Shown here: piece after piece, positions 9,730 to 18,071 of the stretch | How positions within the stretch are numbered: the stretch's first letter is position 1 | Layout of the letters: the number at the start of each line of letters is the position of its first letter | NCBI GenBank assembly: GCA_963792125.1 | Contig: CAWBVA010000004.1 | Span: forward strand, 124,001 to 188,000 | Direction: 5' to 3' | Length of the DNA: 64,000 nucleotides | DNA from: Methanocella_A sp963792125 | Lineage (GTDB): Archaea > Halobacteriota > Methanocellia > Methanocellales > Methanocellaceae | Translations under genes and position numbers: made by a program | The notes under the pieces: generated by a model | Told to the model about the DNA's origin: nothing | Seen by the model: only the letters and a program-made list of their open reading frames with translations | Database searches by the model: none

Positions 9730-9765
9730 TCATCTCCTGAACCTCTCATGATTTTTAAGCGCGTG

Positions 9766-9797
9766 AGCGGCGGCCCCCCACCGGGGCCGCCGTTCAG
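9766..9797 (-). promoter_or_regulatory. GC hairpin in 5' leader of the winged-helix gene
   Basis: GGCGGCCCC and GGGGCCGCC form a 9-bp stem with a short loop, about 40-65 bp upstream of the start codon at 9729. It could be an attenuator or leader stabiliser. Confidence 0.4.
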
Positions 9798-9806
9798 AGC
9801 GTTTTT

Positions 9807-10017
9807 CCAATCCATCCCATTTTATGCCGTTTTAACGTTTTGCCGTTTTTACGTTTTTCAATCCATCCCCTTTTTCATGCCGTTTTATAGATGATTATTA
9901 GCTGCCGCCTGGCAGCACTGTCCAATCCATCCCTATTGTAGTTGCCGCTTTATCGCAACGACCCATCCATCCCCTTCGGATCGCCTTGATCGATATCATG
10001 CGTCCCATCCATCCGGA
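9807..10017. repeat. five copies of GGGATGGATTGG-type motif
   Basis: On the plus strand CCAATCCATCCC occurs at 9807-9818, 9859-9870 and 9922-9933, with CCCATCCATCC variants at about 9962-9973 and 10004-10014. Spacings are roughly 51, 64, 40 and 42 bp. The copies are too short and the spacers too uneven for CRISPR. They lie wholly upstream of the winged-helix gene on its strand. The rest of 10018-10445 is AT-rich with no supported gene. Confidence 0.7.
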
Positions 10018-10445
10018 TGGTAAGCGGTGAATCACCGCAGCATACCACGAGTGAATAGTAGTATCTCTTATTATATAAGCCTTTCGTGGAAAAGGGCTCT
10101 TTCTATCAGTGCTAAAGGCTTAAGCACACATTAGCACAATTATAGGCCGATGATATGAATGATTTTTTATTATTTAAGCGTTTACACGTTCACAAATAAC
10201 GGGGCTATTCGCCTAATATTCAATAAATAACAGTTATAAAGTAAATATATGGCAAATAAAAGAATATCATTTGAATATACCTGTGGACATCATAGATTGC
10301 TTGATAAGCGCCCGGGTATGTGCAGATTTATGTCAAACTGCCGGCAGGTTCGCGACACGTTCACAAAATATGTCCTGTCAGTGAACGAGTCGGTGATAAA
10401 AATGATGATGTGGGCGCAGTTGCCCGAAATTACTTTTTGGTCTCA

Positions 10446-11447
10446 TTAACCGGTCAGGATCTTCGACAGGTCGACGTTCCGCGCGACTTCTTCTTTGATG
10501 GTCTTGATCTTCTTTTCGTCCGTAGGGTCGATACGCGCGATCATCTTATCGACGATCTCCGACGCGGAAAGCGTGTCCTCCTTGACCGATATCATGGGCA
10601 CGCTGAGGAATCGTGCACGGTTGATCGCTTCCTGCGACGGGAGCAGTCCGCCTGTCAGGACGATGCACGACGTGGAGGTGTTCAGCGCCGACAGGATGAT
10701 CTCATTGCGGTCGCCGCCGGTGATCACTGCCTTGTTCGGCACCCGCTCGAAGTACTTGAGCGCCGATTCCTGCGACATGGCCCCGATGAGCGTCTTCTCG
10801 ACGAGATTATTCAGGTTCTCGTTTCCGGTGAGGACGATGCCGTTCAGCTCTTCGACGATCTCGAACACATGCAGCGTGCGCAGCGAAGGCGTGTACGGCA
10901 TCATGCCGACAATGGGAATGCCCTTACTGGTCAGGTAGTTCCCGATGCCTACGTCGTTGCACAGGTTCAGGATGACTCCTTTCAGCGGGATGCCCCGGTA
11001 GTCGAGGTAGTGCTTGATCATGGCGACCCTGTCCAGCGAGTCCGGCCTGGCGTCGGACAGCAGTATCAGGTCGGAGCCGAGCTTCTCGACCATGTCGTAG
11101 GTCGACAGGCCGTACAGGAATCCCACGGTGCTGTTTTCGAGTCCCTCGATGATCATCAGTTCCTTGCCCTTGCTCACCTTTTTATAGGCGTCCATCACCT
11201 GGCCCATGGTGAGCGCGGGGAGCTTTTCCTTCGAGAACGGGCACAGTTCGCCCGGGTTCGCCTCGAAGTCGAGGAGCGACTGCATGAGGTAGGCGTCTTC
11301 CTCGACACGCTGGCCGTTCACAGTGATCATCTTTTCCTGGAAGGGCTTGAAGAAGCCCGTGTAGACCTTAGAGTTGAGCGCTATGCCCAGCGTGATCACT
11401 GTCTTGCCGCTGCGCGCGTTGATCGAGCTAATGAAAATCGACTTCAT
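10446..11447 (-). CDS. DRTGG domain protein with BioD-like P-loop ATPase domain
   Basis: 333 residues. The N-terminal domain is a dethiobiotin-synthetase/CobB-like P-loop NTPase (SSINARSGKTVITLGIAL, about residues 7-24). The C-terminal part is a DRTGG domain, the arrangement seen in the regulatory N-terminal half of long phosphotransacetylases (COG0857-like). It lacks a catalytic Pta domain, so a sensing or regulatory role is inferred. Motifs include VITGGDRNEI, the DRTGG-like signature. A 29-bp repeated element lies about 125-155 bp upstream, pointing toward this gene. Intact frame. Confidence 0.8.
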   Translation of the reverse strand: MKSIFISSINARSGKTVITLGIALNSKVYTGFFKPFQEKMITVNGQRVEEDAYLMQSLLDFEANPGELCPFSKEKLPALTMGQVMDAYKKVSKGKELMIIEGLENSTVGFLYGLSTYDMVEKLGSDLILLSDARPDSLDRVAMIKHYLDYRGIPLKGVILNLCNDVGIGNYLTSKGIPIVGMMPYTPSLRTLHVFEIVEELNGIVLTGNENLNNLVEKTLIGAMSQESALKYFERVPNKAVITGGDRNEIILSALNTSTSCIVLTGGLLPSQEAINRARFLSVPMISVKEDTLSASEIVDKMIARIDPTDEKKIKTIKEEVARNVDLSKILTG

Positions 11448-11570
11448 CCAGTACCTTCACTATGATAGATGTAGCCCATACTCCTATTAAACGTTTTTTC
11501 TCGTAACGCCTCCGGCTATCCTGTTTCCCGGCTGTGGGCAAGTGAACACAGCCGGTTTGTGAACACTCTG

Positions 11571-11665
11571 TCAGTTATTTGTGAAATGTCGTATACGCTG
11601 AGCCGGCACTTAACACAACATACACGACGGCCACGACGTACACAACGTTTAAAAGATGGCTATGT
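11571..11665 (-). repeat. CGTATACG 29-bp core repeat, copy 1 (with GTGTAC module)
   Basis: The core on the minus strand reads CTCAGCGTATACGACATTTC followed by ACAAATAAC (11571-11602). A GTACGTCGTGGCCGTCGTGT-type module precedes it. It matches copies at 16134-16162 and 19997-20025. It lies upstream of the DRTGG gene, in the same relative orientation as the other two copies. The wider gap 11448-12015 holds no supported gene. Confidence 0.7.
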
Positions 11666-11956
11666 CGCAGTATCCAATAAACGTTTGTCGCGTCGGGTGC
11701 TTGCCCGGCAAATAAAATGTTACGACGATGACAGTGAATACTATTGTGAATTCAGTAAGTACCGCGTCGCAGCATTCCGGGCAACTGGGTGCTATGATGT
11801 CAGCCGGGCACGACCGATAGCCTGTACTGAGCTGTTACAGGACTGTGCGCATATTTCTGTGACCGTTTCAGGCTCTTTTTCATGTATTAACTCCCATTTA
11901 ACGTTTGTTTTTAGAAACGAGCCTAATAGTACCGAATTTCGCCATTTAATATCCTA

Positions 11957-12006
11957 ATATATTTAACAAGGCTCTCCGACTTTCTCTTCGAATCACAAAG
12001 GAGGCA
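11957..12006 (+). promoter_or_regulatory. TATA box and Shine-Dalgarno site of the Val-Pro repeat gene
   Basis: ATATATTTAAC at 11957-11967 is a good archaeal TATA element, and AAGGAGG at 11998-12004 lies about 12 bp before the ATG at 12016. Confidence 0.55.
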
Positions 12007-12015
12007 TAGTTGAGC

Positions 12016-12890
12016 ATGATGAAGAAGATTTTAATAGTAGCGATAGTCGCGGTCACCGCGGCTATGTTCGCTGCGCCGGCATTAGCCGAGATCGGCTATG
12101 GCGGCATGGGCTATGGGGCCCCGGCGTAGGTGCCGTACGGTGCTGCGGTGCCTGTGCCGGCGGCAACGCAATGGTCGGCCCCCCGCAGGACTGTATGGCA
12201 ACTGTATCCTGCAACGTCCCGGTGACCGAGATGGTACCGTACATGACCACTCAGACCCAGATGACCACGGTCGAGAGGCCCGTCGTTGTCCCGCAGCAGT
12301 CGTCAGTGACGGTGCCGAAGGCAGGTCATTGTGCCGGAGCAGGTGACGGTGCCCAAGAGTGTCTGTGTGCCCGAGGAGGTACCCGTGACCACTTACACCA
12401 CGGCCTGTGTGCCGGAACAGGTAATGGTGCCGAAGACGGTGATCGTGCCTGAACAGGTGACGATTACTGTCCCGAAGGCAGTCTGCACCCAGGAAGCGGT
12501 GACGGTGCCGAGGGAGGTCGTTGTCCCGCAGCAGTCGTCAGTGACGGTGCCGAAGCAGGTCATTGTGCCGGAGCAGGTGACGGTGCCCAAGAGTGTCTGT
12601 GTGCCCGAGGAGGTACCCGTGACCACTTACACCACGGCCTGTGTGCCGGAGCAGGTACCTGTCCAGGTGCCAGCCGTTGCATATCAGCCAAGCACCACCA
12701 TGGTCCCGCAGACCAAGACAATGTGCATAGGCAGCGCTGAAATGGCCGGCATGATGGGCGGAGCCTGGCCGGAGCCGCCTGCCCGCCATCGGGCGCGGGC
12801 GCGGCTGCGAGCGTGCACCGTCGGCCGGAGCAGCGAACGTCGGGAGCAGCCGGTGCCGCTGGTGCCGGAGCCGGGATGGTCGCGCGATAA
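12016..12890 (+). CDS. exported Val-Pro-Cys repeat protein (frame interrupted)
   Basis: Not matched to any family. A signal peptide (MMKKILIVAIVAVTAAMFAA, cleavage near ALA-E) precedes a low-complexity region of VPEQVTVPK / CVPEEVPVTTYTTACVPEQV repeats, with regularly placed Cys and alternating Val-Pro, then a Met-Gly-Ala-rich tail. An almost exact 141-bp duplication (12282-12423 and 12517-12657) differs by one extra G near 12317, which breaks the frame; the second copy keeps it. Other shifts are needed near 12120, where an in-frame TAG appears, and near 12761, so the C terminus is uncertain (a TAA at 12888-12890 fits the Ala-Gly-rich frame). The composition suggests an extended, possibly disulfide-linked surface filament or sheath protein; this is inference. 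Confidence 0.6.
12282..12657 (+). repeat. 141-bp internal duplication in the Val-Pro repeat gene
   Basis: Copy A at 12282-12423 (142 bp) and copy B at 12517-12657 (141 bp) are nearly identical. The only length difference is GAAGGCAGG in A against GAAGCAGG in B. Confidence 0.9.
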
Positions 12891-12914
12891 GCCAGTCAGA
12901 TGAACGATTAAAAA

Positions 12915-12985
12915 CGACGGCCGACGGCCCCGCATCCATAACACTACCCTGAACCGAATTGCTGCGGGGCCGCAGCGGCCCATTA
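12915..12985. terminator. GC-rich hairpin after the Val-Pro repeat gene
   Basis: GGCCCCGC (about 12932) pairs with GCGGGGCC (about 12963) and is followed by TTTCATTTTTATAT, a plausible transcription end. The rest of the gap to 13133 shows nothing further. Confidence 0.4.
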
Positions 12986-13133
12986 TCTTTCATTTTTATA
13001 TAGCATTATGCAAGACCGCTTTCATGGATTCCGGACCATGCTATATCGGCCGGCAGACTGCCGCTTCTCTGGGGCAGCGTAAGTTATAAAAAGGGATAGT
13101 GGATAGTAGGAGTAAAAAGCTCGAAGGGTCGCT

Positions 13134-13378
13134 ATGTATATCCCCATTGCCATTTATAAAAACAACGTCGTCCTTATCGACAGCATGGACACGTTCGCCC
13201 TTTATTTCTGCTCAAGCGTAAAACAGCGGATGAGGCCTGCGGTGCCCGATCCCGCGCTGGACTTTGACGCCGACGGCGTGCCGGTGTGACCGAGGGCGAA
13301 GAAGAATTCAGCAGCTCAGTGTCCTCGTCTGAAGAAATATTTACCGAGTCCGGCATGGACGATGACGACGACCTGTAG
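13134..13378 (+). CDS. small protein with acidic tail (frame interrupted)
   Basis: Unrecognised. The ATG at 13134 opens MYIPIAIYKNNVVLIDSMDT and stops at a TGA at 13287; one missing base just before that would join it to TEGEEEFSSSVSSSEEIF and an Asp-rich end DDDDDL, terminating at 13376-13378. The joined product is about 81 residues. Purines precede the start (GGATAGTAGGAG). The opposite strand is also open here, so the call is tentative. Confidence 0.35.
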
Positions 13379-13406
13379 GTCGTCATCATCTTGCAAGGTT
13401 TACTTT

Positions 13407-13644
13407 TTACTTGATTGGAAACGTCGCATCTGCTGGTCAGCAGTGTTGCCGCATCGCCAGGGTTGTTGATCGGGAAGTCGCTGTCGTTCAGGTCCCTGAC
13501 GATATCGTGGATGGACGTCTCTTTGCCCTTGTAGCTGCACTTTAACGGCGTGCCGAAGGGGTAGATGTCCGCCAGCTCGCGCTTGCTGCTGATCGGGAAC
13601 TTGACGCCGCACTCCGTGAGCTGTTTCACGATAGTGGCTTTCAT
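13407..13644 (-). CDS. MTH865 family protein (frame interrupted once)
   Basis: Small protein resembling the MTH865 family (PF07747-like), an EF-hand-like helical fold of unknown function. Family features are visible: ATIVKQLTECGVKFPISS followed by ELADIYPFGTPLKC and DSDFPINNPGDAATLL. One extra A near 13425 separates LLTS from DATFPIK and the TAA at 13407-13409; 238 nt agrees with one insertion, giving 78 residues, normal for the family. ATG 13644 is used; an ATG at 13721 in another frame could be the true start if there is a further shift. Confidence 0.6.
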
Positions 13645-13841
13645 TTCGTCAATTGTCTCGATTCTCTCCGGCGGTACCGCTCGGCGCGCCCAGTAGTGTC
13701 CGTGCTTTCTCTCTCGCTCATGAATATCACCAATATATATTTTTATATTAATTATATAATAATAAGATTTACCGGAGGATATTGAGATTAAAACAGGAAA
13801 AAGCATTGTTACGGTGCAATAGCGCCCGGTCATGTCGATGT

Positions 13842-15138
13842 CTAGTCCATCTGGACCGGGTCCGCCTTCATATACTCACGGAGCACCGTGGTGGCGTAGC
13901 TTCCCTTGCGCAGGAAGAACTTCGTCCTGACTGAGGCCTTGTCCGGGGTGATCACAGGGTTGACTGCCATGAGTGCCTCGCGCCAGCGGCCTGCCGAAGT
14001 CAGCTCCGGTATCTGTTCTATCTGGAAGCTCTGCAGGGCTAAGCCTTCTGCGTCGAGGACCGTACGGGCCGTCTCGTCGATCATCGCAGGCTTTCGTGTC
14101 CCGTCCCAGCAGGGGCAGCACGAGAAATGCACGCCGCCGCTTCAGCAGGTACAACACGTCCGGCCTGTTCTTATTCGTCACCAGCTCGATCTTTGACGGT
14201 TCAGGCTCTCCTCCCGGGCCAGCAAAGCAGACCACGTCCCCTTCGCCCGGCACCGTCAGTGACAGGCCCTTCTCTATGCGCAGGCTCAATATTTTATTGA
14301 ACAGGTACGACTGGTAGGCATGTACGAACATGCTGATCAGGTTGCCCGGCAGTGCCCTGAGGGCACCGGCATAATCCCCCGGTCGCTCGACAAGGCGGTG
14401 CATCATGGTACGCTCATACCGCAGGTTCAACGGGTAGGTTTCCAGGCCGCTCCTGAAGTCGCGTGTCTCCCACACGGCATCTCTGACCGCCCTGCTCTCC
14501 GGGGACTCCCACTGGAACGACCGGGCGATATAGGTCATGGCGGCGCCCTCGATGTCGCCTTTGACGATCTGCTCGCCGACCAGGTGGGTGACCGGCCTCC
14601 GGATACCGAACCGCTGGTAGCCGAAAAAGTTGGGAATGCCGCCCGCAGACGCTATGCCTGCCGAGATCTCCGATATGCGTTTTTCCGTCTCCTCCGGGCT
14701 GATGTCGATACCGCTGATCAGGATGTCGAAATCATTTCCCTTCAGGTCGCCGGGCGCGATGTCTTTGTTGGAGCGGCCAAGCGGCGTGACACTGACGCGG
14801 GGAAGTGTGATCCTTTCCAGGTCCTCCGCGGCTATGCCCCGGATGCTCATGAGCTGAGTGGTGATTGCCCGCTTATCCTTGATGCCGGCGATGCCGATGC
14901 GCTCGTCGCTGATGCAGAGCTGCCGCGCCATGTCCCGCAGCAGGTGGTGTGTCTCCCAGTTCTCCTTCACGACCCGGACGATCAGGTACTCTCCCGTTTC
15001 GCCGGCTTTGAAGTCGGAGACCTCGTCTACGATAAAATCCGAGACATCGTTGCGCAGGCTGCCGCCGATGCCGTCGGCATCCGTCAGGTACGCCCCGATG
15101 CCCATGAGCCGCTCGAGCTCGAAGTGGCTCTTTCTCAT
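13842..15138 (-). CDS. truD: tRNA pseudouridine synthase TruD (frame interrupted once)
   Basis: TruD-family pseudouridine synthase (pseudouridine at tRNA position 13 in characterised members). The start MRKSHFELERLMGIGAYLT is typical of archaeal proteins. The catalytic region AGIKDKRAITTQ (catalytic Asp within GIKDKRA, about residue 88) and the later NFFGYQRFG and ALRALPGNL motifs are intact. One extra G near 14120 separates LVLPLL from DGTRKPAMIDETARTVL; the gene then ends at 13842. 1297 nt fits one insertion and 431 residues, a normal archaeal length. It is the last gene of a run with the unknown gene and pth2 (gaps of 4-9 bp), indicating one transcript for RNA-related functions. Confidence 0.9.
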
Positions 15139-15142
15139 GGGA

Positions 15143-15595
15143 TCACACGTAGGGCTGGTCGAACTTGTCCTCGTGCGGCCGGGCCTCGGCGGGCTTCTGG
15201 AAGTTGATCACCGGCAGCGGCACGGCAGGCGGCAGGCTCAGGTTCTGGGCCAGCAGCATGGCCAGCGGCACGATCCGGGCCACCATGTTGTTAGCGATCT
15301 CGTTCTGTATGGCCGGGTCCGCGTGTCCCGCGTCCCATTCCGATTTAGCCTTCCCCGTGTCGCCACCCGCGTGGTCGCAGAAGCCTTCGAAGCGGATGAA
15401 GCCGATGGAGGGGTTCAGGTAGTTGATGGCGACCGTGTACTCGACTCTTAAAAGTTCTCCGGTCTGGCCGCGGACAACCGACGGGTTCCGCAGGTTGATA
15501 TCGTAGTTGACGTTGATGTTCCTGTATTTCGCGAGCTCTTCCAGCGGCACCTGTCTGGCCGACTCTATCTTGCTGATGCTGAAACCGACAAACAT
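15143..15595 (-). CDS. conserved hypothetical protein between pth2 and truD
   Basis: About 150 residues, starting MFVGFSISKIESARQVPLEE. No motif recognised. Middle segment YTVAINYLNPSIGFIRFEGF is beta-rich, and the C terminus has the hydrophobic NNMVARIVPLAMLLAQNL and a Pro-rich end. It lies tightly between pth2 (8-bp gap) and truD (4-bp gap), so a translation- or RNA-linked role is inferred from context only. ATG 15595 is chosen because longer reading would run into pth2. Confidence 0.7.
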   Translation of the reverse strand: MFVGFSISKIESARQVPLEELAKYRNINVNYDINLRNPSVVRGQTGELLRVEYTVAINYLNPSIGFIRFEGFCDHAGGDTGKAKSEWDAGHADPAIQNEIANNMVARIVPLAMLLAQNLSLPPAVPLPVINFQKPAEARPHEDKFDQPYV

Positions 15596-15603
15596 AATGA
15601 TAC

Positions 15604-15957
15604 CTACATGAGCTTTAGCTGGCCAACGATCTTGTCCAGCGTTACCGCATCTGCCGGGCCCATGCCCAGCGCGGTAAAAGTCCCCGGCGGCACGGTGGTG
15701 AGACCGGCGTCCTGGATGAGAGCGGTGGGTATGTCCATGCGCCGCGCCTCCTCCTTGTACTTGAACAGGTCCTGGAGCGAGTCCACCTTGAGGACAATCT
15801 TCTTCTGTCCTTCCCGCTTCCACGCTTCCTGCACGGCGGGCCTCGCCCATTCGTATGCTGAGAGCGACGCATGAGCCACCTGGACGCACATCTTGCCCTT
15901 CGGCAGCTTGAGGTCCTCCCGGACCAGAATGCACTGTTTATACTCTGTCATCGTCAT
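15604..15957 (-). CDS. pth2: peptidyl-tRNA hydrolase, archaeal/eukaryotic type (Pth2)
   Basis: Hydrolyses the ester bond of peptidyl-tRNA released from stalled ribosomes. The 117-residue length and motifs are diagnostic: QCILVREDLKLPKGKMCVQV AHAS at the N terminus, then GQKKIVLKVDS, and the conserved end IQDAGLTTVPPGTFTALGMG. First gene of the pth2 / unknown / truD run. Start MTMTEYKQ, with a second ATG two codons on. Intact. Confidence 0.95.
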   Translation of the reverse strand: MTMTEYKQCILVREDLKLPKGKMCVQVAHASLSAYEWARPAVQEAWKREGQKKIVLKVDSLQDLFKYKEEARRMDIPTALIQDAGLTTVPPGTFTALGMGPADAVTLDKIVGQLKLM

Positions 15958-16084
15958 TACCGGTTATAACGTCATGTGGCTCTCATTGTATTTATGGACT
16001 ATTACAAGCCGGCGTGACCGATGATCTGCCACGAGACATGCTCAGTGCAGGATATGAAGACGCTACTGTAGCCCGTTCTTTAAT

Positions 16085-16170
16085 AGTACTTCGTGTACCT
16101 CGTGGCCATCGTGTACTTTGTGTCTGATGCCATCTCAACGTATACAACATTTCACAAATGACTAACACAA
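16085..16170 (+). repeat. CGTATACG 29-bp core repeat, copy 2 (with GTGTAC module)
   Basis: The 29-bp core at 16134-16162 begins CTCAACGTATACAACATTTC. The preceding CTTCGTGTACCTCGTGGCCA module matches the minus-strand reading of copy 1 over about 60 bp. It lies about 100 bp upstream of the geranylgeranyl reductase gene, pointing toward it. The 15958-16260 gap holds no supported gene. Confidence 0.75.
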
Positions 16171-16260
16171 AGGATATGATAAAAGAGCCAGAGCATAGTA
16201 ATAAATAGCTTTATGGCTTTGTTCCATAATATCTTATAATATCAGCAGAGGGTCGGTCTT

Positions 16261-17457
16261 GTGGTAAAAATGGACTATGACGTCGTAGTGATTGGCGCGG
16301 GCCCCGCCGGCTCTATGGCCGCCAAGTATGCCGCGAAGAACGGCGCGAAGACCCTTTTGATCGAGGAGCACGGGCAGGTCGGCTCGCCGGTCTCGTGCAC
16401 GGGCCACATCAGCCGGAAGGCTCTCCTCGAGTGCGAGATGTCAGAGGACGGCAGCTATGTCAATAAAAAGATCCGGGGCGCTTTCGTCTACGCGCCTGAC
16501 TGCCGGTCCATTGTCCTGGACGGCCGGCGCACGATGACCTATGTCGTGGAGCGCAAGATTTTCGACCGGGAGATGGCCAGGCAGGCTGTCGCAGGGGGGG
16601 CCGCCATTGCCATCAACACAAGGGCCGAGGGCCTGCGACAGGTCGAGGGCGGCATGCAGATCGATACGGAAGGCCCGGATGGCCCGGCCACGGTCTCAGC
16701 AAAGGTGGTCATCGGGGCCGACGGCGTGAAAAGTAAGGTCGCACGAGCGGCGGGGCTTGGCATGCTGCCACACGTGTGCTCCGCCATACAGGTGGAGGCC
16801 GGCTACGAGCCCCGGGACCCGGAGTTCGTGGAGATGTTCGCCGGCCGCTGCTATGCGCCGGGCTACTTCGCCTGGGCGGTACCCACCTCCGGCGACTGCT
16901 GCCGGGTCGGGCTCATCACCGACGAGAACGCCCACGTCTACCTCGACCGCATGCTGAAGGAACACCCGGTCGTGTCCAAAAAGGCACACTCGGCCGTCGA
17001 CCTGATCGCAGGCGGCATCCCGGTGGGCACCCTGAAGCGGACCGTCGCGGACGGCGTGCTGATCGTGGGCGACGCCGCCGGCCACGTCAAGCCCATCTCC
17101 TACGGTGGCATCTATGCCGGGGCCAGGTGCGCAAAGATCGCCGGGGAAGTAGCCGCTAAAGCCGCGCAGGATGGCGACACCACGGCCCGGCGACTGTCCG
17201 AGTACGAGAAGCGCTGGCGCGCAGACATCGGGCTCGAGTTCACCTTCGGTATGCGGTTCCGGAGGATGTACTCGCGGATGTCGGACGCCGATATGAACGA
17301 AGCGGTGCGGCTGCTGGACGATCCGGATATCGCCGAGGTCATGACCCGGTACGGCGACATCGACCGGCCGTCGACGCTGGCCATAGAACTGCTGAAGGTC
17401 ACGAAAAACAAGGGTATCTGGCGCCTGATGGCCCTGCTGGCCCGTATGGTCATTTGA
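16261..17457 (+). CDS. geranylgeranyl reductase family FAD protein
   Basis: FAD-dependent reductase of the digeranylgeranylglycerophospholipid reductase family, which saturates isoprenoid chains of archaeal membrane lipids. The FAD-binding GAGPAG motif lies near residues 12-17, followed by the family CTGHISR segment and the late FAD-contact GDAAGHVKPISYGGI. The 398-residue length is normal. GTG 16261 or the in-frame ATG 16270 could start it. Because methanogens carry several paralogues, action on lipids versus quinone-like or other isoprenoids cannot be settled here. Intact frame; a short unknown gene follows 5 bp downstream. Confidence 0.88.
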   Translation: MVKMDYDVVVIGAGPAGSMAAKYAAKNGAKTLLIEEHGQVGSPVSCTGHISRKALLECEMSEDGSYVNKKIRGAFVYAPDCRSIVLDGRRTMTYVVERKIFDREMARQAVAGGAAIAINTRAEGLRQVEGGMQIDTEGPDGPATVSAKVVIGADGVKSKVARAAGLGMLPHVCSAIQVEAGYEPRDPEFVEMFAGRCYAPGYFAWAVPTSGDCCRVGLITDENAHVYLDRMLKEHPVVSKKAHSAVDLIAGGIPVGTLKRTVADGVLIVGDAAGHVKPISYGGIYAGARCAKIAGEVAAKAAQDGDTTARRLSEYEKRWRADIGLEFTFGMRFRRMYSRMSDADMNEAVRLLDDPDIAEVMTRYGDIDRPSTLAIELLKVTKNKGIWRLMALLARMVI

Positions 17458-17462
17458 CGCCC

Positions 17463-17878
17463 ATGTCGCAGACGACGCCCGGTGCACCGGACATTTTCAT
17501 CTATATGGGTGAAGAAAAGATGATCAGGTCGGCCTCGATCAGGCGCTCTCCGTCTATTAACATCACCCTGTCACTGACTGCGGGCAACAACCCGGTCGAC
17601 ATCGAGAAACTGATCGTATCCGCAAGGACGTCCGCCGTGTACAACCCTTCGGTGTTCAACGGCAGCATTGCCTCTCAGTACGAGTGGGTCCAGAGTGTAA
17701 ACACCAACAACCTGCTGGAGAGGTTCGAGAAGGCTCAGCTAACATCGTACTGCCGAGCAACCTCCAGGTTAGTCCCAACGAGCGGATTAGCTTCGAGATC
17801 AAGCCCGCGACCGGCGCTATCCTGCTGCTCTCAGTCACCACCCCTCCGGCGGTCGAGGGTGTCATGGTACTGGTATAA
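17463..17878 (+). CDS. hypothetical protein (frame interrupted once)
   Basis: Unrecognised protein of about 138 residues. MSQTTPGAPDIFIYMGEEKMIR is followed by beta-rich sequence ending ATGAILLLSVTTPPAVEGVM. One base appears to be missing near 17740 (EKAQ / ANIVLPSNLQ), an exception to the usual extra-base pattern; 416 nt fits one deletion. It starts 5 bp after the geranylgeranyl reductase stop, suggesting co-transcription. No signal peptide is evident. Confidence 0.5.
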
Positions 17879-18071
17879 ATATGACTGTGCCCGGACGGGC
17901 ATACTTTCTCTTTTTCGAGCCGGTTCTACATTACCCGTCTATCGATTCAAAAATACTGACATTAACGATTTATATTCAGTCGATATCAGTATATGTACTA
18001 GTCAGGCGACTGAAGGTACCTGACCGGATGCTGCGGCATCGATCAGCGGTACAGTCCGATAAAAAGAAGGT

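Noticed and set aside
9807..10017. Possible CRISPR array
   Set aside because: Repeats are only 10-12 bp and spacers vary from about 30 to 52 bp, with no cas gene in the window.
10249..10449. 66-residue plus-strand ORF beginning MANKRISFEYTCGHH
   Set aside because: Composition is unlike real genes here, there is no clear ribosome site, and its end overlaps the DRTGG gene stop on the other strand.
11559..11957. 132-residue ORF in the gap before the Val-Pro repeat gene
   Set aside because: It runs through the 29-bp repeat and GTGTAC module and resembles no family; the open frame looks accidental.
12124..12129. In-frame TAG as pyrrolysine codon in the Val-Pro repeat gene
   Set aside because: The same gene has other plain frame errors and the region can be read in another frame; no pyl genes are seen.
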